The notes beneath the pieces were generated by a model. The model saw only the letters and a program-made list of their open reading frames with translations, made no database searches and had not been told where the DNA came from. Position numbers and translations under genes: made by a program. This document shows positions 9,452 through 16,854 of a stretch of 64,000 nt of DNA, piece after piece (the first letter of the stretch is position 1; every line of letters starts with the position of its first letter). Source of the DNA: Nocardioides zeae (GTDB taxonomy: Bacteria > Actinomycetota > Actinomycetes > Propionibacteriales > Nocardioidaceae); assembly GCF_010686755.1 (NCBI RefSeq), contig NZ_JAAGXA010000010.1, positions 62,001 to 126,000 on the forward strand, in the 5' to 3' direction.

Positions 9452-9802
9452 TCAGATCGACGTGAGCGTCCCGAGCCGGGCGATCGCCTGGCCCGAGGTC
9501 TCGCAGACCCACACGGGGTCGGGACCGCCGAGCTCCGGGTCCACGCGCAGCGCGTGCTCCTCCAGCGACGCGCACGTCGAGCAGAGCGGCCAGCGCTGGC
9601 CCCGGTCGAAGAGCGCGTCCTGGACGTCGGTGGCGACGAGCCCCGCGACGTACGTGGCCCCGGCGGGCCACTGCTCGACCCACCACCGGCGCTCGGAGAG
9701 CGCGTGCTCGAGGAGCGACACGCCCTCGGCGTCGGCGCACCCCCGGGCGTCGAGGTCGGCCAGGACGGTCGCGCGGGCGGCGATCAGCGCGGCGTCGGTC
9801 AT
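9452..9802 (-). CDS. hypothetical protein, 116 aa
   Basis: Unrecognised small soluble protein. It is Trp- and Cys-containing: the segment SERRWWVEQWPAG is followed by RWPLCSTC and later VWVCETSGQ, leaving three Cys that might bind metal. The ATG at 9802 is chosen because a NANNNT box (AACAAT) lies 7 bases upstream, though an ATG at 9811 is also possible. Codon use matches neighbouring genes. Confidence 0.6.
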   Translation of the reverse strand: MTDAALIAARATVLADLDARGCADAEGVSLLEHALSERRWWVEQWPAGATYVAGLVATDVQDALFDRGQRWPLCSTCASLEEHALRVDPELGGPDPVWVCETSGQAIARLGTLTSI

Positions 9803-9842
9803 GAGGGCCATTGTTGCGCAGCGACCCAGAGCCCGACCCTGC

Positions 9843-11327
9843 TCAGGGGGTGGGCGTCGCCGTGACGGTCACCGTCACGGTCGAGGTCGGCTGCGACGTC
9901 GGCTGGCTCGTGGCCGGGGACGTCGGGGCCGACGTGGGAGCCGACGTCGGAGCGGACGTGGGAGCAGTGGTCGGAGCCGTCGTGGGTGCCGTCGTGGGCG
10001 CCGTCGTGGTCGGGCTGGCGGTCGGCGACGTGGTCTGCGGGATGCACTGCGGGTTCTGTGCGTGCCCGATGGCCTTCAGCGGCACGTTGCCCAGCGCCCG
10101 GACGTGGCCGACGCTGATGCTGAACGCGCTCGAGGTGTAGGTGCCGTACTGGCAGGTGTCGTTGCCGCCGGTGCCGAAGGTGATCCAGCCGCCGTCGGGA
10201 CGGCTGAGCACGACCTTGTAGCCGGAGTCGGTGCGCAGCGGGCCCTCGATGAGGAAGCGGCCCGACGGGGTGGTCCAGGCGGAGCCGACCTTCGTGCCGT
10301 ACTTGTTGAACAGCTGCACCTGCACGCCCTTGAGGGTGCGGGTCGGGACGCGTGCGTCGACGACGGTGCCGGAGACGCTGCCGCCGCGCTGGAGCAGCTC
10401 GAAGGCGGTGAAGAGGACGTTGCCGGCCGGCACCTGGCGGCCGCCGGGGACCTTGCCCGTGCGACCCAGGTAGTTGCCGGAGTCGGGGACGACGAGCTCG
10501 TAGGGGCCGGGCATGACGCCGGCGAAGGAGACGTTGCCGTTCTTCGCCTTGGCGACGTACCACTGGCCCGTCGCGCTGTTGCGCGCGGTCACGTAGCCGT
10601 TGGCGGGCAGCTGCTGGTTGCCACCGACGATGTTGACGACGAGCGAGCCGGCGCGGCGCTTGAGGTTGATGGCGATGTTGGTGTTGGTGCCGACCTTGCG
10701 GTTGCGCAGGAAGGTGCTGACGTCGGCCCACTGGCCACGGGCGTCGTAGGTGAAGACGGAGTAGTTCGCGGTCGGCAGGCCGGCGATCGCGAACTGGCCC
10801 TGGCGGTTGGCGATCGTCTCGAACGACTGGCCGTACGGGTTCGCGGCGACGACGCGGGCGCCCGAGGCGATCGCACCGTTCGTGCGGACCGTGCCGGTGA
10901 TGCTGGCGCCCTTGCGCATCGAGGCGTCGCGCTGCACCGTCTGCGCGGACTTCACGGTGGCCGTCATGTCGGTCGGGGCGAAGCGGTTGACGTCGTACGT
11001 CGGGCGGGTGTCGGTGACCTGGATGCGGTAGCTGCCCGGGGCGACCGAGAGCTGGTAGGTCGAGCGCGCGGTCGTGGAGCCGAGCACCTTCCAGTTCATG
11101 TCGAGGATCGTGACCTTGACCGTGCCCCCGTAGAGCGAGCCACCGACGCGGATCGCGCCGACGAGGCGGCCCTTCGCGGGCGCGGCCGCAGCGGCCGCGT
11201 CGGCGCGCGGGGTGGTGCTCGTGCCCGTCACGGCGACGGCAGCGCCGGCCAGCACGAGGAGGAGCGCCACCAGGGCGGCGGCGACGTGCCGTCCACGGCG
11301 GACGGGAACGGACGAGGTGGGGTGCAT
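9843..11327 (-). CDS. secreted protein with carboxypeptidase-regulatory-like repeats and Thr/Pro tail
   Basis: 494 residues. A signal peptide follows a basic N-terminus (VRRGRHVAAALVALLLVLAG, about residues 9-28). The mature part is a string of beta-sandwich modules of the carboxypeptidase-regulatory/CNA-B-like type, each with a G-x-V-x-G pattern (GTVRTNGAIASGARV, GSVSGTVVDARVP) and a GQFAIAGLPTANYSVFTYD-type strand pair. The last 55 residues are a low-complexity Thr/Pro/Ala tail with repeated APTT/APTS units ending TVTVTVTATPTP. There is no LPXTG sorting signal, so it is either released or held by the tail in the envelope. A structural or adhesive surface role is inferred. Confidence 0.75.
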   Translation of the reverse strand: MHPTSSVPVRRGRHVAAALVALLLVLAGAAVAVTGTSTTPRADAAAAAAPAKGRLVGAIRVGGSLYGGTVKVTILDMNWKVLGSTTARSTYQLSVAPGSYRIQVTDTRPTYDVNRFAPTDMTATVKSAQTVQRDASMRKGASITGTVRTNGAIASGARVVAANPYGQSFETIANRQGQFAIAGLPTANYSVFTYDARGQWADVSTFLRNRKVGTNTNIAINLKRRAGSLVVNIVGGNQQLPANGYVTARNSATGQWYVAKAKNGNVSFAGVMPGPYELVVPDSGNYLGRTGKVPGGRQVPAGNVLFTAFELLQRGGSVSGTVVDARVPTRTLKGVQVQLFNKYGTKVGSAWTTPSGRFLIEGPLRTDSGYKVVLSRPDGGWITFGTGGNDTCQYGTYTSSAFSISVGHVRALGNVPLKAIGHAQNPQCIPQTTSPTASPTTTAPTTAPTTAPTTAPTSAPTSAPTSAPTSPATSQPTSQPTSTVTVTVTATPTP

Positions 11328-11418
11328 GGAGGCTCCGGGAGGGTGGGGGGCGGCCGAATCCGCGATGGAGCCAAATCTAGTGCGGGAAACCGCACGGGGC
11401 CTCAAGAACGGCCCAACG

Positions 11419-12324
11419 TCAGGCGGAGATCACCCCAGCGCGGAGGCGGTCCGCCTCCGCGCGGTCCACGGACATGGCCCAGCGGATCGTCGACGTCGAC
11501 ACCTGGCCCAGGGCACGCACGACGGTGCCCTCGACGACGGGCAGCCACGGCAGCCGGAGCGGCACCCGCGTCCAGGCCGGCATGAGGCCGACCGCGGCGG
11601 CGGTCAGGGTGCCGTACGGCGCCCGCGCGAGGAGGGGCAGCGGCGGCTTCAGCAGCAGGTAGCGGATGGCCTCGCGGGCCTCGGGCGTGCCCCGCAGCTC
11701 GGGTCGGTACGCCGCGAGCACGTCGTCGAGCTGCGCCTTCGTGCGCGGCACGTCGCGCGCCCCGAGCGCCTCCGCGACGTGGGCCGTCTGCGCGACGTAC
11801 GTGTCGGTCTCGGCGGGGGTCAGCGGCCGTGCGCCGTACCGCTGGTGCGCCGTGAGGAAGCTGTCGATCTCGGCGACGTGGACCCAGCGGAGGAGGTGGG
11901 GGTCGGAGGCGGCGTACGGCGTGCCGTCCGGCAGGGTGCCGACGACGCGCTCGTGGATGCGGCGCACCGCGGCGATGGAGGCGTCGGCGTGGGCGTCGGT
12001 CGCGAAGGTGGTCGCGGCGATGAAGGTCGCCGTGCGGTTCAGCCGCCCCCACATGTCGGTGCGGTAGTCGGAGTGCTCGGCGACCCCGGCCATCGCCGCC
12101 GGGTGGAGCGCCTGCAGCATGAGGGCCCGGATGCCGCCGACGAACATGGACGCGTCGCCGTGCACGCGCGCGATCGGGTCGTCCAGCCCGAAGCGGCGCG
12201 GGCCCGGCGTGCCGTGGATGCGCGCCCGGAGACGCGGACCGTCCGGACCCGCGACGCGCGCGAAGAGCGCCTCGCCGAGCCGCTGGCGAGCGGTGGTGAC
12301 CACGGGCAGAGCCATGCTGCCCAT
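11419..12324 (-). CDS. oxygenase MpaB-like / DUF2236 family protein
   Basis: 301-residue protein of the DUF2236 (MpaB/Lcp-like) family, related to heme-dependent latex-clearing and other oxygenases. The family fingerprint is seen in MLQALHPAAMAGVAEHSDYRT-type sequence near residues 65-85 and in WVHVAEIDSFLTAHQRYG about 60-70 residues later; the His residues are candidate heme ligands. Three Met codons lie at the start; 12324 is chosen but 12315 is nearly as likely. No signal peptide. The substrate is unknown. Divergent from the lipoprotein gene at 12367. Confidence 0.82.
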   Translation of the reverse strand: MGSMALPVVTTARQRLGEALFARVAGPDGPRLRARIHGTPGPRRFGLDDPIARVHGDASMFVGGIRALMLQALHPAAMAGVAEHSDYRTDMWGRLNRTATFIAATTFATDAHADASIAAVRRIHERVVGTLPDGTPYAASDPHLLRWVHVAEIDSFLTAHQRYGARPLTPAETDTYVAQTAHVAEALGARDVPRTKAQLDDVLAAYRPELRGTPEAREAIRYLLLKPPLPLLARAPYGTLTAAAVGLMPAWTRVPLRLPWLPVVEGTVVRALGQVSTSTIRWAMSVDRAEADRLRAGVISA

Positions 12325-12366
12325 GATGCACCTGCCCGGGTAGGGGACCGCTGCCATGCTGGGGCC

Positions 12367-13434
12367 ATGACGCGCCTGGGCCGGGTGGCCGCCACCGGAG
12401 CGCTCCTCCTCGTGGGGGCGGCGTGCTCGTCGGGTTCCTCCGACGGGGACCGCGACGGCACCGCAGATCCGGCGTCCCCGAGCTCGAGCGCCGCCGGGGC
12501 CGCCGACGACGGCGTGACCGCCAGCCCCGACGTACCGGAGCCGACGACGGAGCCCTCGCCGCCCCCGACGTCGGGCCCCGCCGAGCTCGAGCGCTGGTTC
12601 GACGCCGAGTTCACCGGCGGCGACCTGCAGGTCGGAGAGGTGCGCGAGTCGACGGGCAGCTACACCTCGTACGACGCGAGCTACCGCAGCGAGGGCCTCC
12701 TCGTCACCGGCGTGCTCAACGTCCCGGCGGGCGAGGGGCCGTTCCCCGCGGTCGTGCTCGCCCACGGCTACATCGACCCGGCCGTCTACGTGTCCGGCCA
12801 GGGCATGACGCGGGAGCGCGGTCGGCTCGCGGAGGCGGGGTACGTCGCGTTCCACGTCGACTACCGCAACCACGCCGGCTCCGACGACGACCCGGCCCTC
12901 GACGAGACGCAGCGGTTCGGCTACGCGGTGGACGTCGTCAACGCCGTCACGGCGCTGCGCGACAGCACCGACGTGCCCGTCGACGACGACCGGGTGTCGC
13001 TGTTCGGACGCTCGATGGGCGGCGGCGCGGTGCTCGAGGCGCTCGAGATGGCGCCCGGCCACGCGCAGGCGGCCGTCGTCTACGCGTCCGTCGCCAGCGA
13101 CGCCGCCGACAACCAGCGGCAGTTCAGCGACGGCGGCGGCTTCTGGGACGACCTCGCGGCCCGGGTCGGCACGCCCGAGGAGAACCCGGCCTCCTACACG
13201 GCGGCCTCGACGGGGCCGCACGTCGACCGGATCACCGAGCCCGTCCTCATCGTGCACGGCACCGCCGACGACACCTGCCCGCCCGCGTGGGCCGAGGAGA
13301 CCCACGGCCTCCTGCTCGAGGCCGGCGCCGACGTGCGCCTCGACTGGTACGAGGGCGAGGGCCACGCCTTCGGCCCCCAGTTCGACGCGTCGATGGACAG
13401 CATCGCGACGTTCCTGGAGCAGGCGCCGGCCTGA
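12367..13434 (+). CDS. lipoprotein alpha/beta-hydrolase (S9/dienelactone hydrolase-like)
   Basis: 355 residues. Signal peptide and lipobox end at Cys20 (LLLVGAAC), so the enzyme should be lipid-anchored on the outer face of the membrane. A Ser/Pro/Thr-rich linker to about residue 75 precedes a hydrolase domain: oxyanion region VVLAHGYIDP, nucleophile elbow FGRSMGGG, acid in VHGTADDTCP and catalytic His in GEGHAFGP. This resembles acylaminoacyl-peptidase/esterase families. The start is preceded by CATGCT 6 bases upstream, fitting a leaderless transcript. Substrate unknown. Confidence 0.88.
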   Translation: MTRLGRVAATGALLLVGAACSSGSSDGDRDGTADPASPSSSAAGAADDGVTASPDVPEPTTEPSPPPTSGPAELERWFDAEFTGGDLQVGEVRESTGSYTSYDASYRSEGLLVTGVLNVPAGEGPFPAVVLAHGYIDPAVYVSGQGMTRERGRLAEAGYVAFHVDYRNHAGSDDDPALDETQRFGYAVDVVNAVTALRDSTDVPVDDDRVSLFGRSMGGGAVLEALEMAPGHAQAAVVYASVASDAADNQRQFSDGGGFWDDLAARVGTPEENPASYTAASTGPHVDRITEPVLIVHGTADDTCPPAWAEETHGLLLEAGADVRLDWYEGEGHAFGPQFDASMDSIATFLEQAPA

Positions 13435-13452
13435 CGCCCGCCCCAGGACCGC

Positions 13453-14628
13453 TCAGTCGCCCTTGACGTTCACCACCTGGCGCAGCACGTGCCGCACCTC
13501 GACCAGGTCGGCGGCGTCCTCCATCACCCGGTCGATCGGCTTGTACGCCGCGGGGATCTCGTCGAGGAACGCGTCCGTGTCGCGGTACTCGATCCCCGCC
13601 ATCGCCTCCCGCAGCTGCTCACGGGTGAAGGTGCGCCGGGCCGCCGCCCGCGAGTACTCCCGCCCCGCGCCGTGCGGCGCCGAGTTCAGCGCCACCCGGT
13701 TCCCGCGGCCCGTCACCACGTACGACGCCGTGCCCATCGACCCCGGGATGAGGCCCGGCCGGCCCGCCTCCGCGTTGATCGCGCCCTTCCGCGACAGCCA
13801 GACCTGCCGGCCGAAGTGGCGCTCCTGCTCCGTGTAGTTGTGGTGGCAGTTGATCTCCTCCACCCGCTCCACGTCGCCGGTCGCCCCCACCCACGCGGCG
13901 AACTCCGCCGCGACCCGGTCCATCATCTCCTCGCGGTTGAGCAGCGCGTAGTGCTGCGCCCAGCGCATCTGCGCGACGTACGCGTCGAACTCGCCCGTGC
14001 CCTCCACGAGGTAGGCGAGGTCCTTGTGGGGGAGCGGGATCCACCACTGCTCGGCCAGCTGCTGCGCGACCTTGATGTGCGCCTGCGCGATCCGGTTGCC
14101 GACACCCCGCGAGCCCGAGTGCAGGAACAGCCACACCCGGTCCTCCTCGTCGACCGTCACCTCGATGAAGTGGTTGCCCGAACCCAGCGTCCCCAGCTGC
14201 AGCTCCCAGCGCGCCGCGTGGTCGCCCGGCTCGAACCCCGCCTGCTCCGCCAGCTCGGTGAGCTCCTGCAGTCGCGCTCGCGTGTGCTCCCGCTCGATGC
14301 TGCGGTTGGCGGCGCCGGCCGACAGCGGTACGGCGCGCTCGATCGCCTCCCGCAGCGGGCGCCGGTCGGCCGGCAGGTCGTCCCGCACGTACGTCGTGCG
14401 GACCGCGATCATGCCGCAGCCGATGTCGACCCCGACCGCCGCCGGCATGATCGCGCCGAGCGTCGGGATGACGGAGCCGACCGTCGCGCCGAGGCCCAGG
14501 TGGGCGTCCGGCATCAGGGCGACGTGCGGGAAGACGAACGGCATCGTCGCCGTCGTGCGGGCCTGCTCGCGGGTGGAGTCCTCGAGGATCGACGCCCAGC
14601 TGAGGAGCGTCGGGGAGATCGTGTCCAT
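13453..14628 (-). CDS. rtcB: RNA-splicing ligase RtcB family protein
   Basis: 391-residue member of the RtcB family, GTP- and Mn-dependent ligases that join 2',3'-cyclic phosphate or 3'-phosphate RNA ends to 5'-OH ends. Metal-binding residues are visible in MPDAHLGLGATVGSV, GVDIGCGM, GSGNHFIEV and HSGSRGVG; the guanylylated His lies in NSAPHGAGRE. The shorter ~390-residue form lacks any intein. Start chosen at the ATG of MDTISPTL; an upstream in-frame ATG at 14670 would add 14 poorly conserved residues. No archease or RtcA neighbour. In bacteria the role is RNA repair rather than tRNA splicing. Confidence 0.93.
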   Translation of the reverse strand: MDTISPTLLSWASILEDSTREQARTTATMPFVFPHVALMPDAHLGLGATVGSVIPTLGAIMPAAVGVDIGCGMIAVRTTYVRDDLPADRRPLREAIERAVPLSAGAANRSIEREHTRARLQELTELAEQAGFEPGDHAARWELQLGTLGSGNHFIEVTVDEEDRVWLFLHSGSRGVGNRIAQAHIKVAQQLAEQWWIPLPHKDLAYLVEGTGEFDAYVAQMRWAQHYALLNREEMMDRVAAEFAAWVGATGDVERVEEINCHHNYTEQERHFGRQVWLSRKGAINAEAGRPGLIPGSMGTASYVVTGRGNRVALNSAPHGAGREYSRAAARRTFTREQLREAMAGIEYRDTDAFLDEIPAAYKPIDRVMEDAADLVEVRHVLRQVVNVKGD

Positions 14629-14729
14629 CGTCGTGGAGCCTGTGGGTCCTTTCCGTGGCGCGACCGGCACCGTGCCGGTCGGACGTCACGACGGTAGGGA
14701 GGGGAAAACGGGTTGCGCCATGCTTTTTG

Positions 14730-14805
14730 GGCCTCGCTCCGCTCGGCGTGCCCGCGGCGCTGCGCATTTTGGCCTCGCTCCGCTCGGCGTGCCCGCGGCG
14801 CTGCG
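14730..14805. repeat. tandem pair of a 35-bp direct repeat
   Basis: A 35-base unit beginning GGCCTCGCTCCGCTCGGCG occurs identically at 14730-14764 and 14771-14805 (41-base period), each preceded by a T-run (TTTTT / ATTTT). It lies in the 458-bp gap between the divergent RtcB and L7/L12-like genes. No gene is seen in this gap. Confidence 0.8.
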
Positions 14806-14927
14806 GGCTCCTGCCCTTCGGTCGATCCCGACCACGTCTCCTCCGCTGCGCTCCTCCGACGCGGCCGCTCCTCCCTCAGGACACGAGCGCGCCGCGGGCG
14901 ATTGGGGTGGAGCTGGCGGCGGGGCGC

Positions 14928-14984
14928 GAAATGTGCGGTTGGGGGCGGTCTGGCTCGACCGGGGGTGTCCCAGCCGCACATTTC
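14928..14984. repeat. 57-bp palindromic repeat, copy B
   Basis: Left arm GAAATGTGCGGTTGG (14928-14942) and right arm CCAGCCGCACATTTC (14970-14984) pair at 14 of 15 positions around a 27-base GC-rich centre. The layout, arm spacing, total length and the internal TGTCCCAG match copy A at 9131-9187, showing a dispersed intergenic element rather than a one-off terminator. Confidence 0.75.
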
Positions 14985-15086
14985 CGTGCCCCGGGGCGGC
15001 GCCAAGCCGCAGCCGCAGCCGCAGCGTGACCGGGGTGACGCCGTACGGGCTGGGGTCGTGCACCGCGGGTCGGCACCATGGAGGGC

Positions 15087-15455
15087 ATGTCGACGCCCCG
15101 CCCCGATCACGACCAGCCCGGCCAGCCCGACGAGCCCGGCGGTCTGCGTGGCTGGTGGCGGCGGATCACGCGGCCGTGGCCCGAGGCCGCCTTCACCGAG
15201 ATCGGCACCCACGCCGTCGTGCTCGACGCGGTGGGGGAGCAGCCGGTGGCGGTCATCCGGGAGGTGCGGCGCATGACCGGCTGGGACCTGGTGCGCGCGA
15301 AGCACGCGGTCGACGCCGCCCCGGTCCAGGCTCCGGCGGGCACCACCACGCAGGGCGTCGTGCTCGTCGCCGGGCTCTCGGCGGCCAGTGCCGCAGCCGC
15401 GTGCGAGGCGCTCGCGGCAGCCGGGGCCACCGCGCGGGTCGCCGAGGGGTGGTGA
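15087..15455 (+). CDS. ribosomal protein L7/L12 C-terminal-domain-like protein
   Basis: 122 residues. After a Pro/Asp-rich, probably disordered N-terminus and a Trp-rich stretch (GGLRGWWRRITRPWPEAA), residues from about 45 on follow the L7/L12 C-terminal fold: AVIREVRRMTGWDLVRAKHA-type helix (compare KEAKDLVDAAP in L7/L12), VDAAP, then an alanine-rich helix ending AAAGATARVAEG. It lacks the L7/L12 dimerisation domain, so it is not the ribosomal stalk protein. The function of these stand-alone domains is not known to me. Confidence 0.75.
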   Translation: MSTPRPDHDQPGQPDEPGGLRGWWRRITRPWPEAAFTEIGTHAVVLDAVGEQPVAVIREVRRMTGWDLVRAKHAVDAAPVQAPAGTTTQGVVLVAGLSAASAAAACEALAAAGATARVAEGW

Positions 15456-15551
15456 CGCGGCAACGCGTTTGCTCGTGGGGTGTGGTCGCCTGAGAGAATC
15501 GGCCCCGCCGCGTTCCCGGCACCGCCGCAACCCCAGAGAGTGAGCCCCACG

Positions 15552-16820
15552 ATGGCCCTGGCCGACCTCGCCCGCACCGACCTCGCCGCCTTCGCCGACG
15601 CCCAGCGCGCGGCGTACGCCGAGCTCAAGGCGAAGGGGCTCAAGCTCGACCTGACGCGGGGCAAGCCGTCGCCGGAGCAGCTCGACCTCTCCGAGCGGCT
15701 GCTCAGCCTCCCGTCGGGCCACACGGCGGCGGACGGCACGGACGTGCGCAACTACGGCGGGCTCGCGGGCCTGCCCGAGCTGCGGGCGATCTTCGCGGAG
15801 CTGCTGGGCACCTCGGTCGGCAACGTCGTGGCGGCCGGCTCCTCGAGCCTGACCCTCATGCACGACACCCTGGTGCAGGCGCTGCTCTACGGCCGCCCCA
15901 ACAGCGTCGAGCCGTGGGGCGTCGAGGACGTCGTGCGGTTCCTCTGCCCGACGCCGGGCTACGACCGTCACTTCGCCCTCGCCGACCGGCTCGGCATCGA
16001 GCTCATCCCAGTGCCGATGTCGGACGACGGCCCCGACGTCGACGTGGTGGCCTCGCTCGTCGCGGACGACCCCACCATCAAGGGCATGTGGCTCGTGCCG
16101 ACCTACGCGAACCCCACCGGCTCGGTCTGCTCCGACGAGGTGGCGCGCAGACTCGCGTCGATGCCGACGGCCGCGCGCGACTTCACGATCATGTGGGACA
16201 ACGCCTACGCGGTGCACCACCTGACCGAGGTGGAGACGACCACTCCCGACATCATCACGCTCGCCGCGGAGGCCGGGAACCCGGACCGCGTCGTGGTGTT
16301 CGCCTCCACCTCGAAGATCACCTTCGCGGGTGCGGGAGTCGCGTTCCTCGCCGGGTCGGAGGCGACCGTGGGGGCCTACCTCGAGGGCCTCGGCTACTAC
16401 TCGATCGGTCCCGACAAGGTGAACCAGCTGCGGCACGTCGAGTTCTTCGGCGACGCCGCGGGGGTGCGCGCCCACATGGCGCAGCACCGCGAGCTCATCG
16501 CGCCGAAGTTCGCCGCCGTCCAGCGCGTGCTCACGGAGCGTCTCGCCGAGCACGGCATCGCGGAGTGGACCGACCCGGCGGGCGGCTACTTCGTCAACCT
16601 CGACGTGCTCGACGGCACCGCCAAGCGGGTCGTGGCGCTGGCCGGGGAGGCGGGCATCGCGCTCACCCCGGCGGGCTCGGCGTTCCCCTACGGCGAGGAC
16701 CCGCGCAACCGCAACATCCGCCTCGCGCCGACGCTGCCGCCCCTCGCCGAGGTGGAGGCCGCGATGGACGGTGTCGCCACGTGCGTGCTGCTCGCCGCGG
16801 CGGAGGAGCTGCTCGGCTGA
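15552..16820 (+). CDS. PLP-dependent aminotransferase, aspartate aminotransferase Ic-like
   Basis: 422-residue fold-type I aminotransferase of the large 'Ic' subgroup, which transfers amino groups between aspartate-like substrates and 2-oxoglutarate. Evidence: N-terminal DLTRGKPSPEQLDLS and NYGGLAGLPELRAIFAEL, cofactor-region Asn/Tyr in PTYANPTG and WDNAYAVHH, the PLP-binding Lys in FASTSKITFAGAG, and Arg in the C-terminal NRNIRLAPTLPP that binds the substrate carboxylate. Stands alone, followed by a possible bidirectional terminator before a convergent gene. Confidence 0.9.
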   Translation: MALADLARTDLAAFADAQRAAYAELKAKGLKLDLTRGKPSPEQLDLSERLLSLPSGHTAADGTDVRNYGGLAGLPELRAIFAELLGTSVGNVVAAGSSSLTLMHDTLVQALLYGRPNSVEPWGVEDVVRFLCPTPGYDRHFALADRLGIELIPVPMSDDGPDVDVVASLVADDPTIKGMWLVPTYANPTGSVCSDEVARRLASMPTAARDFTIMWDNAYAVHHLTEVETTTPDIITLAAEAGNPDRVVVFASTSKITFAGAGVAFLAGSEATVGAYLEGLGYYSIGPDKVNQLRHVEFFGDAAGVRAHMAQHRELIAPKFAAVQRVLTERLAEHGIAEWTDPAGGYFVNLDVLDGTAKRVVALAGEAGIALTPAGSAFPYGEDPRNRNIRLAPTLPPLAEVEAAMDGVATCVLLAAAEELLG

Positions 16821-16833
16821 GCGCTCCCCGCGC

Positions 16834-16852
16834 CCGCCGGGGCTGCCGGCGG
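16834..16852. terminator. possible bidirectional hairpin between convergent genes
   Basis: Arms CCGCCGG (16834-16840) and CCGGCGG (16846-16852) with a 5-base loop lie in the 34-bp gap between the aminotransferase stop and the stop of the minus-strand gene. Confidence 0.4.
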
Positions 16853-16854
16853 CC

